Shown here: piece by piece, positions 38,518 to 46,896 of the stretch
How the letters are laid out: each line of letters opens with the position of its first letter
Numbering within the stretch: position 1 is the stretch's first letter
Assembly: GCA_013697705.1 (NCBI GenBank)
Contig: JACCWJ010000045.1
Span: forward strand, 1 to 64,000
Direction: 5' to 3'
Length of the DNA: 64,000 nt
Source of the DNA: Gammaproteobacteria bacterium
Lineage (GTDB): Bacteria > Pseudomonadota > Gammaproteobacteria > UBA6002
The notes under the pieces: generated by a model
Databases searched by the model: none
Seen by the model: the letters and a program-made list of their open reading frames with translations, nothing else
Told to the model about the DNA's origin: nothing
Translations under genes and position numbers: made by a program

Positions 38518-39255
38518 CTAGGCGATGACCTTCAAAATTCGATCAGGGTAGTCACTAAAAACTGAATCCACTCCCCAGTCAAATAACTGCTGTGCTCTTT
38601 CAGGTTCATTAACAGTATATGCCAAAACAAAAGGCACTACTTTCTTAATGCGTTTCACTATTTCCAGTGTTAACAGGTGGTGATCAATGTGTAACGAGAT
38701 GCAACCATAATTGCGTAACACTTGTTCCCAATTTCCCTCTAAGCTATCAATAATATACCCTAATTTATATTCTCTGCTAAGTTCAAATAATTTTTTTAGA
38801 ACCAGAGGTGAAAAACTTGATATCAATGGTTCCGGGGAACTTTTTGGCCAATGGGATTGTAGTACCTCCAAAGTGCGGATGGCAGTCTGTTCCTCATAAC
38901 CTGGGTACGGCTTAATTTCAATGTTAATTGCCAAATTCAGCGGGATGATGTGATCGAGGAGGTTTTGAAGGGTGGGGATTCTTTGATCAGAGAATTCTGC
39001 CCCGAACCAACTACCGCAATCCAAACACGCTAACGTTTCAAAATCAATATCAGCTACTTCACCGGTGCCATTGGTGGTGCGACCTAACGTTTCATCATGA
39101 ATGATGATGGGTTCACCACTGCGTGCCAGCATCACATCGAATTCCACCCATTCGGCTCCGAGCTGGTGCGCTTTAGACATTGATATACGTGTATTCTCCG
39201 GAGCGTGACCTGATGCCCCTCTATGCCCAATCACTTTTGATAATCGAAAAGTCAT
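38518..39255 (-). CDS. ugpQ: Glycerophosphodiester phosphodiesterase
   Basis: This 245-residue GDPD TIM-barrel enzyme hydrolyses glycerophosphodiesters to glycerol-3-phosphate and an alcohol. Catalytic motifs are IGHRGASGHAPENT (H, R, E, N), EFDVMLARSGEPIIIHDETLGRTTNG, and INIEIKP (metal Glu). There is no signal peptide, so it is the cytoplasmic UgpQ type rather than periplasmic GlpQ. I chose the ATG at 39255 just before the motif, with GGA upstream; an in-frame start 18 codons earlier gives an unrelated leader. It is divergent from the leucine dehydrogenase gene. Confidence 0.88.
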   Translation of the reverse strand: MTFRLSKVIGHRGASGHAPENTRISMSKAHQLGAEWVEFDVMLARSGEPIIIHDETLGRTTNGTGEVADIDFETLACLDCGSWFGAEFSDQRIPTLQNLLDHIIPLNLAINIEIKPYPGYEEQTAIRTLEVLQSHWPKSSPEPLISSFSPLVLKKLFELSREYKLGYIIDSLEGNWEQVLRNYGCISLHIDHHLLTLEIVKRIKKVVPFVLAYTVNEPERAQQLFDWGVDSVFSDYPDRILKVIA

Positions 39256-39418
39256 ATTATTCCATTTATATAATGCAGGTGATTGAGCTCTGCTTGCGAA
39301 GGTAAACAACCTTTGGTATGTTTGGCCCTACACGTCGGCGAATTGAGCTAAATTTTTGTATAGACTAGGATTTATTCGCTTGCAAAATGATGTCGCTAAG
39401 AGACAGTTAAACAACCAC

Positions 39419-39447
39419 TTGCGATAATAAACTCGATTCGTTAAAGT
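39419..39447 (+). promoter_or_regulatory. Candidate promoter for the leucine dehydrogenase operon
   Basis: TTGCGA at 39419-39424 and TAAAGT at 39442-39447 are 17 bp apart, about 60 nt before the ATG at 39507. The -10 box matches only partly, so this is tentative. Confidence 0.3.
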
Positions 39448-39506
39448 TCGCTCATTATGAACTAGACCTTGGTGGTTAACAATTCTTAATCTTCGGAAGA
39501 GATGAT

Positions 39507-40637
39507 ATGGAAATTAAAAATCTTTCTGGTGGCCTTTCTTTAAATCCGAACAATGAGGATTTTTTGGCAATGCAAACGCAAAACGATAATACTCCCCCAT
39601 CCTATGATGACGTTTTTCAATACGCCAAAGATTTAAACTACGGTGAATTACATTTCAAAATAGATAAAAAAACCGGGCTATTCGCCGTGGTCGCAATCCA
39701 CAGCACTAAATTAGGTCCTGCAATTGGCGGCTGTCGCTGTATTCCCTATGCTTCCACTCAGGCTGCAATCACTGACGCTGTTAGATTAGCCTATGGCATG
39801 AGTTATAAAGCGGCAATTTGTGAATTACCTCATGGTGGCGCAAAGGCAGTATTGATGAGACCCCCTGTCATTGCTAACCGACAAGCTTACTTTCAATCTT
39901 TTGCTGAATTTGTAAATGAACTAAATGGTCGCTATGTGACTGCCATGGATAGTGGCACAGATGTCAATGATATGGACATTATTGCGACCAAAACACGTTA
40001 TGTGACATGCACCTCAGAAGGCGGCGGCGGGGATCCCTCTCCATTTACAGCATTAGGTGTTAAACGGGGTATTGAAGCCGCAGTCAAGTTCAAGCTAGGT
40101 CAAGATAATCTGCGTGACGTTCATGTAGCAATTCAAGGGGCGGGTCACGTGGGTTATTATTTAGCGCGCGATTTGGTTGAAGCAGGTGCGCGTGTAACAA
40201 TGGCGGATATCAATACAGCCAACTTAGAACGCTGTAAAAATGAATTTAAAATCGAAATCGTGTCTCCTGAATCCATCTACGAAATCAACTGTGATGTGTT
40301 TGCCCCTTGCGCACTAGGAGCAGGTTTAAATGCAACAACAATTCCTCGATTGAATACCACCATCGTTGCTGGAGCGGCGAACAATCAACTAAAAGATATC
40401 GATGAAGATGATAAGCTCCTATTTGAACGCGGCATTTTGTATGCACCCGATTTTTTGATCAATTCGGGAGGTCTCATTTATGCCGCTTCCGTTTATGATC
40501 ATGGTAATTTTGAACAAGCTAAAAATCATATTTTGAATATCTATGATGCTTTAATCAAAATTTTCACCCGAGCAAAAGCAGAACATAAACCTACCAATCA
40601 TATCGCTCAAGTTATTGCTGATGAACGATTGTATTAA
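39507..40637 (+). CDS. bcd: Leucine dehydrogenase (Glu/Leu/Phe/Val family)
   Basis: This 376-residue NAD-dependent enzyme deaminates leucine, valine and isoleucine to 2-oxoacids. The catalytic lysine lies in ELPHGGAKAVL. Substrate binding uses LGPAIGGCR, and the Rossmann motif is AIQGAGHVGYYLA. An unusual 25-40-residue N-terminal extension precedes the usual start of the domain. The ATG at 39507 has GGAAGAG upstream. It heads the operon with the 2-oxoacid dehydrogenase E1alpha gene (10 nt later), which would oxidise the 2-oxoacid products. Confidence 0.93.
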   Translation: MEIKNLSGGLSLNPNNEDFLAMQTQNDNTPPSYDDVFQYAKDLNYGELHFKIDKKTGLFAVVAIHSTKLGPAIGGCRCIPYASTQAAITDAVRLAYGMSYKAAICELPHGGAKAVLMRPPVIANRQAYFQSFAEFVNELNGRYVTAMDSGTDVNDMDIIATKTRYVTCTSEGGGGDPSPFTALGVKRGIEAAVKFKLGQDNLRDVHVAIQGAGHVGYYLARDLVEAGARVTMADINTANLERCKNEFKIEIVSPESIYEINCDVFAPCALGAGLNATTIPRLNTTIVAGAANNQLKDIDEDDKLLFERGILYAPDFLINSGGLIYAASVYDHGNFEQAKNHILNIYDALIKIFTRAKAEHKPTNHIAQVIADERLY

Positions 40638-40647
40638 GGGACACTGA

Positions 40648-41718
40648 ATGACAACTGTTGCTGAGTTTAAAATTGAATTTCTCCAATATTTAGATAGTGA
40701 AGGAAAGCCTATTTCCACCCTCCCTGATTTCGCCAATGATTCCAACATATTGCTTTCCCTCTATAAAGAGATGGTGAAAACTAGACTATTTGACGCCAAA
40801 GCCGTGGCGCTTCAAAGAACAGGCAAAATGGGTACTTTTCCTTCGTCTCTCGGCCAAGAAGCGGTCGCTGTTGGAATGGGTCATGCCATGGCTCAAGAGG
40901 ATATTTTTTGCCCTTATTACCGTGACCAAGGTGCGATGTTTATGCGTGGAGTCTCCATGCAAGAAATACTCGCGTATTGGGGCGGCGACGAAAGAGGCAG
41001 TGATTTCAAAGGGCCCCGGCAGGACTTTCCCATTGCAGTACCCGTTGCGAGTCAATGCTTGCATGCGACTGGTTGTGCTTATGCGATAAAATATCGCAAA
41101 GAAAAACGTGCAGTAGTGACGACTGTCGGTGATGGCGGTACCTCGAAAGGTGACTTCTATGAAGCGATGAATTTGGCAGGTGATTGGAATCTTCCCGTCG
41201 TATTTATAATCAATAATAACCAGTGGGCGATATCCGTTCCTTTGGCTGCTCAAACACACACCAAGACGTTGGCTCAAAAAGCCATCGCTGCAGGATTTGA
41301 GGGAATTCAAGTAGATGGAAATGATGTTATAGCCGTAAGAGAAGCAGTGGCAAGAGCACTTAAAAGAGCAAAAGAAGGGAATGGCCCTACCTTGATTGAA
41401 GCGATTACCTACCGATTGTGTGATCACACCACTGCGGATGATGCCAAACGTTATATAGAAGGTGCTTGCATTGAATCAGCCTGGATAAATGAACCCATCA
41501 AGCGTCTTTACAATTACTTAATGGAACACAACCTTTGGTCCAAAGAACAAGAAGAAGAACTTAAACAAGGTTTTTCGGAAGAAATTGATGCTGCGGTGTC
41601 AGAATATCTTAACATGCCCCCCCAACCAGCCACCTCCATTTTGGCTTACCATTACGAATCTTGGCCCACCAATTTGCAAGATCAATGGGATGAATTAGGA
41701 GCCATAGACAATGCCTGA
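40648..41718 (+). CDS. 2-oxoacid dehydrogenase E1 component alpha subunit
   Basis: This 356-residue thiamine-diphosphate-dependent subunit decarboxylates a 2-oxoacid with the beta subunit encoded next. The ThDP-binding motif starts GDGGTSKGDFYEAMNLAGDW and ends NNNQWAISV (about residues 170-200). The phosphorylation-loop-like region HTTADDAKRY is also visible. Proteins of this type are often annotated as pyruvate dehydrogenase. The leucine dehydrogenase upstream suggests a branched-chain 2-oxoacid substrate (BkdA1), as inference. It overlaps the beta gene by 8 nt. Confidence 0.9.
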   Translation: MTTVAEFKIEFLQYLDSEGKPISTLPDFANDSNILLSLYKEMVKTRLFDAKAVALQRTGKMGTFPSSLGQEAVAVGMGHAMAQEDIFCPYYRDQGAMFMRGVSMQEILAYWGGDERGSDFKGPRQDFPIAVPVASQCLHATGCAYAIKYRKEKRAVVTTVGDGGTSKGDFYEAMNLAGDWNLPVVFIINNNQWAISVPLAAQTHTKTLAQKAIAAGFEGIQVDGNDVIAVREAVARALKRAKEGNGPTLIEAITYRLCDHTTADDAKRYIEGACIESAWINEPIKRLYNYLMEHNLWSKEQEEELKQGFSEEIDAAVSEYLNMPPQPATSILAYHYESWPTNLQDQWDELGAIDNA

Positions 41719-42691
41719 AATTACACTTATACAAGCCGTTACCCAAGCGCTCGCATATGAAATGTCTGCAGACAAAAATGTGGTGGTCTTTGGAGAAGAT
41801 GTCGGCGTCAATGGGGGCGTGTTTCGCGCTACAGCAGGACTTTTTGATCAGTTTGGTCCCGAGCGGGTTCTCGATACACCCCTCGCAGAATCCATGATTG
41901 CGGGCATGGCAGTTGGAATGGCCGCTCAAGGTTTAAAACCTGTAGCAGAATTTCAATTTATGGGTTTTATTTATTCAGGTCTTGATCAAATTCTTTGCCA
42001 TGCAGCCCGGCTTAGAAATCGAACTCGCGGTAGGTTAACTTGCCCGATTGTTTTTCGTGCTCCTTTCGGAGGGGGCATCCGCGCGCCCGAACATCATTCT
42101 GAAAGCACTGAGGCGATTTTCGCGCATATTCCCGGATTAAGAGTCGTTATCCCCTCTTCTCCTGCACGCGCTTATGGACTCCTATTAGCTGCAATTCGTA
42201 ATCCAGATCCTGTACTCTTTTTAGAGCCTAAGCGTATTTATCGATTGGTGAAACAAGAAGTGCCTGATGATGGCAAAGCGCTACCCTTGGATAAATGCTT
42301 TGTTTTACGAGAAGGTTCGGACATTACCCTAGTCACTTGGGGAGCAAGTACTCACGAAACATTACTCGCTGCCGACGCATTAGCAGCAGAGGGGATAGAA
42401 GCCGAAGTGATAGATGTCGCCACTATCAAGCCGCTCGATATGGAAACCATACTTAACTCCGTCGCTAAAACAGGGCGCTGCGTGATCATTCATGAAGCCG
42501 CCAAGAGTGGTGGTATAGGAGCTGAAATTGCTGCTCAAATCGCTGAGCATGGTCTGATGTACCTCCTTGCCCCTATACAACGTGTTACTGGTTACGATGC
42601 AGCCATGCCTTACTTTAAGATGGAAAAATTATACCTTCCAAGTGTTGAAAGAATTATTAAAGCAGTATCGAACATAATGGAGTATGCATGA
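41711..42691 (+). CDS. 2-oxoacid dehydrogenase E1 component beta subunit
   Basis: This 326-residue partner of the alpha subunit completes the alpha2beta2 E1. Motifs are VVVFGEDVGVNGGVFRATAG with the ThDP Glu, DTPLAESMIAGMAVGMAAQG, the FRAPFGGGIRAPEHHSES region, and the transketolase C-terminal part with DITLVTWGAS and EVIDVATIKPLD. It overlaps the alpha stop by 8 nt and the E2 start by 4 nt, so the three proteins should be made in step. Confidence 0.93.
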   Translation: MPEITLIQAVTQALAYEMSADKNVVVFGEDVGVNGGVFRATAGLFDQFGPERVLDTPLAESMIAGMAVGMAAQGLKPVAEFQFMGFIYSGLDQILCHAARLRNRTRGRLTCPIVFRAPFGGGIRAPEHHSESTEAIFAHIPGLRVVIPSSPARAYGLLLAAIRNPDPVLFLEPKRIYRLVKQEVPDDGKALPLDKCFVLREGSDITLVTWGASTHETLLAADALAAEGIEAEVIDVATIKPLDMETILNSVAKTGRCVIIHEAAKSGGIGAEIAAQIAEHGLMYLLAPIQRVTGYDAAMPYFKMEKLYLPSVERIIKAVSNIMEYA

Positions 42692-43797
42692 AGATTTTTT
42701 ACTTACCGGACCTCGGTGAAGGGCTACCTGATGCAGAAATACGTGAATGGCTAATTCAAGAAGGTGATGAAGTTAAAGTTGATCAGCCGATTGTTTCTAT
42801 GGAAACAGCGAAAGCATTAGTCGATGTACCCTCTCCTTATAAAGGCAAAATTTCCAAACTATATGGCAATGCCGGAGATATTATTAAAACGGGAAACCCA
42901 TTAGTTGGCTATGATGAAGGTGATTCCCCTAAAACAGATGCAGGTACAGTCGTCGGCAGCATAGAAGTAGGCAGCAAAGTGATTAGTGAATCTCCTACCG
43001 GCATTCAGCCTCGCAATACCTCGCAAAGTATTCGTGTCACCCCGGCAGTTAGAAGTCTCGCTAAGCAGTTAAATGTTGATCTTGAAAAAATTACGCCTAC
43101 GGGTCCCGGTGGCACCATTAGCGTTCAAGATGTAAAAGCAGCTGGTGAAAACTCTCCCAGCTTAGCTGAAGGCTTTGAACCTTTGCACGGCGCACGCCGT
43201 TCTATGGCAACGATTATGGCATTAGCACATTCAACAGTCGTCCCGGTAACCTTATCCGATGATGCCAATATCCACCACTTCGATAAAACCGAAGATATAA
43301 CTCTGCGCTTGATTCGCGCCATCGTGCATGCCTCAAAAACTGAACCGGCCTTAAATGCGCATTTTGATGGTAAAAACATTAGTCACAAATTATTTGCCGA
43401 AGTGAATATTGGGCTAGCAGTTGATACCCCTCAAGGTTTATATGTACCGGTCATCAAAAAAGCTGAATCACAATCGAGAGAACAACTTCGCGCAACCATT
43501 AACTCCTTCAAGCAACATGCTAAAGAACAAAATTTTCCAAAAGAAAGTTTGCAGGGTGCAACTATCACGCTCTCTAATTTTGGCGTGTTCGTTGGCCGCT
43601 ATGCTAATCCTATCGTGGTACCGCCTACTGTCGCCATTATTGGCATCGGCAAATTACGTGACGAGGTAGTGGCCATCGAGGGACGTGCAGAAATACAACG
43701 CATTATGCCAATCTCTTTAACGTTTGATCACCGCGCAGCGACGGGCGGCGAAGCAGCCCGATTCCTGGCAGCCTTGATTGAAGATCTGCAAAGTTAA
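42688..43797 (+). CDS. 2-oxoacid dehydrogenase E2 acyltransferase with altered catalytic motif
   Basis: This 369-residue E2 passes the acyl group to CoA. One lipoyl domain (residues 1-78, lipoyl-lysine K42 in METAKAL), a short linker and a peripheral-subunit-binding domain (about 112-150, RVTPAVRSLAKQLNVDLE) come before the catalytic domain. The usual HRxxxDG motif reads H348-R-A-A-T352-G, with Thr at the Asp position. Variants of this kind occur in some bacterial E2 proteins (from memory). No E3 gene is in the window, so E3 must be supplied elsewhere. Confidence 0.92.
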   Translation: MKIFYLPDLGEGLPDAEIREWLIQEGDEVKVDQPIVSMETAKALVDVPSPYKGKISKLYGNAGDIIKTGNPLVGYDEGDSPKTDAGTVVGSIEVGSKVISESPTGIQPRNTSQSIRVTPAVRSLAKQLNVDLEKITPTGPGGTISVQDVKAAGENSPSLAEGFEPLHGARRSMATIMALAHSTVVPVTLSDDANIHHFDKTEDITLRLIRAIVHASKTEPALNAHFDGKNISHKLFAEVNIGLAVDTPQGLYVPVIKKAESQSREQLRATINSFKQHAKEQNFPKESLQGATITLSNFGVFVGRYANPIVVPPTVAIIGIGKLRDEVVAIEGRAEIQRIMPISLTFDHRAATGGEAARFLAALIEDLQS

Positions 43798-43813
43798 ATT
43801 GTGGCTTGCACTT

Positions 43814-43871
43814 CTTGATTTCGCTTCGCTACATCAAGGCTACATTACTTAAAATTGTGGCCTTGATGTAG
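43814..43871. repeat. Degenerate REP pair, related to 2049-2123
   Basis: The left arm (43814-43844) matches the REP unit at 2049-2080 except for changes in the outer dyad (CTTGATTTC for CCTGGATTTC, ATCAAGG for ATCCAGG). The right arm (43856-43871) keeps TGTGGCCTTGATGTAG and then diverges. Compensatory changes in left and right arms keep the inner stem paired. It overlaps the stop of the ankyrin gene. Confidence 0.6.
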
Positions 43872-44538
43872 AAGCCTTATTTCCAGATAAAATTTCCTCG
43901 GCCTCTTTTCTTAATTCAGGAATAGTTTGCCCTAAATTATTTTGGAGGCTGTCATTTATAGGAACCAATGTATTTCCCACCAATTCATCGAAAACCTTAA
44001 AGTCTTCTGTAACACCCTCAATAACATCAAGCAAAGCGAGATGGGCAGGGGTGTTACCGTTTTCATCTTGATGATTGAGGATATCCGGTACTAGCCCCTT
44101 AACTTCTCCGCGATGGGTATTGATGTCAGCTTGAACATCTAACAAGAAATTAATAGCTGCAAAAGCCTGACCTTTAACAGCAAAATGTAATGCGTTTTTG
44201 CCACTTGCGCCAGCTCCAATAAAAACTTTACCTCTACGCCGCAAAATTCCTTCTATTTTATCAGCGTCATTTGACCTTGCAGCTTTGCACAACGAAATTC
44301 TGTCCTCCAAAATCGTATTTGTTTCTCTCTCTGTAGTCCGCTGATATTGCTGCTGTTGAAGGTTTTTTTCCTGATTGTAGGAGAGAAAAAGCCACGTCAG
44401 CAGCAGTGCGGCAAGAGCACGACTATAATTTTCTTCTCTATATTCCCCGTAAATGGCCCAACCAATGATAAATAAAAATTTTATCGCTGCATGTAATTCG
44501 CTTCTACCTACAGCAGCTTGATATTGATTTTGTTGCAT
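43849..44538 (-). CDS. Membrane-associated ankyrin-repeat protein
   Basis: This 229-residue protein has two hydrophobic stretches (about residues 17-30 and 42-54) and then two or three ankyrin repeats (about 83-170, with GKNALHFAVKGQAFAAINFL and NGNTPAHLALLDV). A Glu-rich, non-repeat C-terminus follows. The ATG at 44538 has AGAGGG upstream. Ankyrin proteins with membrane segments are frequent Dot/Icm effectors in Legionella and Coxiella, so an effector role is possible but unproven. The last seven or so codons and the stop come from a REP element, so the original C-terminus may have been replaced. Confidence 0.85.
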   Translation of the reverse strand: MQQNQYQAAVGRSELHAAIKFLFIIGWAIYGEYREENYSRALAALLLTWLFLSYNQEKNLQQQQYQRTTERETNTILEDRISLCKAARSNDADKIEGILRRRGKVFIGAGASGKNALHFAVKGQAFAAINFLLDVQADINTHRGEVKGLVPDILNHQDENGNTPAHLALLDVIEGVTEDFKVFDELVGNTLVPINDSLQNNLGQTIPELRKEAEEILSGNKASTSRPQF

Positions 44539-44626
44539 TTATTCACCCTCTTTTGTAATTGTTTTTATTAGGATATTCATCTCAATTGGAGAATATCACC
44601 TTTATAAAAAGAGGAAACAAATTTTG

Positions 44627-45391
44627 TTATTTAGCCTGCATCCTTAAGCCACCATCTAAACGAAGCACTGCACCATTAATATACGAATTTTCAATGATGT
44701 GTGAGGCTAGCATTGCATACTCTATAGGCTGACCAAAACGTGGGGGAAAGGTGATATTAAGTGCCAGTCCATCTTGGACTTCTTGAGGTAAGCTTTCTAA
44801 TAAAGGAGTTTGGAAAAGTCCAGGGGCAATTGTTACAACGCGAATATTGTGTTGGCCAAGCTCTCGAGCAGCTGGCAGAGTTAAAGAGCAGATACCCCCT
44901 TTAGAGGCGCTGTAAGCACACTGACCAATTTGACCTTCATAGGCCGCAATAGATGCAGTATTAATGATCACGCCACGTTCTTGATCGCTATCGATAGGTT
45001 CTACTTCCATCATTAATGCAGCTGCAACACGTAATACATTAAATGTGCCTATTAAATTAACCTCTATTACTTTTTTGAAATCACTCAAGGGCATAGGACC
45101 CTCGCGTCCCACAATGCGTTTAGCAGGTGCAATCCCGGCACAATTGATGCAGATTTGAGGAATACCTATGTTTTCCTGAATCTGTTTGAAGGCTTCTTCT
45201 ACTTCTTTTTCATCGACTATATTGCATTTAACTGCGAGACCATGAATTTGCGAGGCGATTTTTTGAGCAGCCTCTTCGTCCTTGTCTAGAATAGCTATCT
45301 TTGCTCCTCGTTCACTCAAATAGAGTGCAGTTTGGGCACCCATCCCAGAAGCGCCTCCCGTAATGACTGCAATCTTTCCTACTATTTGCAT
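44627..45391 (-). CDS. SDR-family 3-hydroxyacyl-CoA dehydrogenase-like oxidoreductase
   Basis: This 254-residue short-chain dehydrogenase has the NAD-binding TGGASGMG near residue 12, the NCAGI motif near 88, and the catalytic Ser plus Y-x-x-x-K (AYSASKGG near 165). The sequence around PAKRIVGREGPMPLSDFKKV resembles type II 3-hydroxyacyl-CoA dehydrogenases (HSD17B10-like), which act on 2-methyl-3-hydroxybutyryl-CoA from isoleucine. That fits the branched-chain operon 1 kb away, but a substrate cannot be set from sequence. AAGGAAG lies before the ATG. It follows ugd by 31 bp on the same strand. Confidence 0.85.
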   Translation of the reverse strand: MQIVGKIAVITGGASGMGAQTALYLSERGAKIAILDKDEEAAQKIASQIHGLAVKCNIVDEKEVEEAFKQIQENIGIPQICINCAGIAPAKRIVGREGPMPLSDFKKVIEVNLIGTFNVLRVAAALMMEVEPIDSDQERGVIINTASIAAYEGQIGQCAYSASKGGICSLTLPAARELGQHNIRVVTIAPGLFQTPLLESLPQEVQDGLALNITFPPRFGQPIEYAMLASHIIENSYINGAVLRLDGGLRMQAK

Positions 45392-45422
45392 ATATTATTC
45401 TTCCTTGCGTTGCTCATAATGA

Positions 45423-46754
45423 TTAAATTTTATGACCTCTTCCCACAGCAAAATAGTGTAACCCTAATGACGATAATCGAAGTGGTTCATAAAGATTCCG
45501 TCCATCAAAAATAGCAGGATGGCGTAGACTTTCTTTGATTAAATTAAAATTGGGAGAACGGAATATATCCCACTCAGTCACAATGACTAATACATCTGCA
45601 TTCGCCAATACCGTTTCATGAGTCTCACCTAGACTGAAAGCAGGATGGCTGCCATACAACTTTCTGGCTTCTTCCATTGCCACTGGGTCATATGCTTGAA
45701 TTTTTGCTCCTAACGATAACAAGTTTTCGATCACAATTTTACTGGAGGCTTCGCGCATATCATCTGTATTGGGTTTAAACGACAACCCCCATAAGGCGAT
45801 TGTTTTATCCTGTAATCCATCTTTGAAAAATTTATGTAATTTATTAACCAATATATATTTTTGATCTTGATTGACGGCTTCTGTGGCAGAAAGTATACGC
45901 AGCTCCTGACCAAAATCCTTAGCTGTGCGGGTAAGGGCCTGCACATCTTTTGGAAAACACGAACCACCATAGCCACATCCTGGAAAAAGAAAATGTTCTC
46001 CGATGCGGGGGTCCATGCTCATGCCCACGCGAACGTGTTCAATGTCAGCGCCCAGTTTTTCAGCAAGATGGCTCATTTCGTTCATAAAACTAATCTTGGT
46101 CGCTAAAAATGCATTAGATGCATATTTAGTCAACTCAGAGGAGCGGGTGTCCATTACAACAAAGCGTTTACCAAGATCGATGAGAGGCATATAAAGTTCA
46201 CGCAGATAGTCAAGCGCGCGCACATTGTCGGCTCCCACAATTATTCTATCCGGATTCATGAAATCGCTTATGGCGGCGCCTTCCCGGAGAAATTCAGGAT
46301 TGGATGCGATATCAAAATCAATACTCACATTGCGTGTTGCAAGCGATCTTGAAATTATTTCTCTGACTTCATCGGCAGTACCCACTGGAACGGTGGATTT
46401 AGTAATGATTAAACAATAGCTCTGCATCATTTTACCGATTTTATCCGCCACATCGTGTACGGCTCGCAAATCGGCAGCGCCATCATCATTAGAAGGTGTC
46501 CCTACAGCAATAAATTGAAACAAACCGTGTTTCGCACCCATTTCAAAATCAGTGGTAAATTTAATGCGTTCCATACTGAGGTTGTCTTGTAACATCCGCT
46601 CAAGACCCGGCTCAAAAATGGGTGCAACCCCTTGTTGCAGTTGCGCCACTTTAGCGTGGTCAATATCCACACATATGACATCATTACCTAAATCAGCAAG
46701 ACAGATTCCTGTTACTAAACCTACATACCCGGTGCCAAATACAGTCACTTTCAT
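45423..46754 (-). CDS. ugd: UDP-glucose 6-dehydrogenase
   Basis: This 443-residue enzyme oxidises UDP-glucose to UDP-glucuronate in two NAD-dependent steps. The N-terminal Rossmann motif GTGYVGLVTGICLADLGNDV and the catalytic cysteine in GCGYGGSCFPKDVQAL (about residue 265) are clear. The third domain has ALWGLSFKPNTDDMREASS. AAGGA precedes the ATG. It is fed by GalU (10.5 kb) and lies at the end of the surface-sugar block. The other sugar dehydrogenase, at 56.1 kb, is of the UDP-GlcNAc type. Confidence 0.96.
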   Translation of the reverse strand: MKVTVFGTGYVGLVTGICLADLGNDVICVDIDHAKVAQLQQGVAPIFEPGLERMLQDNLSMERIKFTTDFEMGAKHGLFQFIAVGTPSNDDGAADLRAVHDVADKIGKMMQSYCLIITKSTVPVGTADEVREIISRSLATRNVSIDFDIASNPEFLREGAAISDFMNPDRIIVGADNVRALDYLRELYMPLIDLGKRFVVMDTRSSELTKYASNAFLATKISFMNEMSHLAEKLGADIEHVRVGMSMDPRIGEHFLFPGCGYGGSCFPKDVQALTRTAKDFGQELRILSATEAVNQDQKYILVNKLHKFFKDGLQDKTIALWGLSFKPNTDDMREASSKIVIENLLSLGAKIQAYDPVAMEEARKLYGSHPAFSLGETHETVLANADVLVIVTEWDIFRSPNFNLIKESLRHPAIFDGRNLYEPLRLSSLGLHYFAVGRGHKI

Positions 46755-46896
46755 TTTGAGTCCTTTATTCTTAAAGGTAATTAGCCGCCTATCCTATCAA
46801 AAATAATTCATCAGCAGAATGACTTTTTAAATCCTTACAATCGTCATAATCCATTCATTTTGAACCTTTAATAATCAATTATCAGCCACGCGTTAA

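Noticed and set aside
40786-41427. 213-codon open frame on the minus strand inside the E1alpha gene
   Set aside because: It is fully antisense to a well-supported gene, with Cys/His/Arg-rich shadow composition and no ribosome site that I can see.
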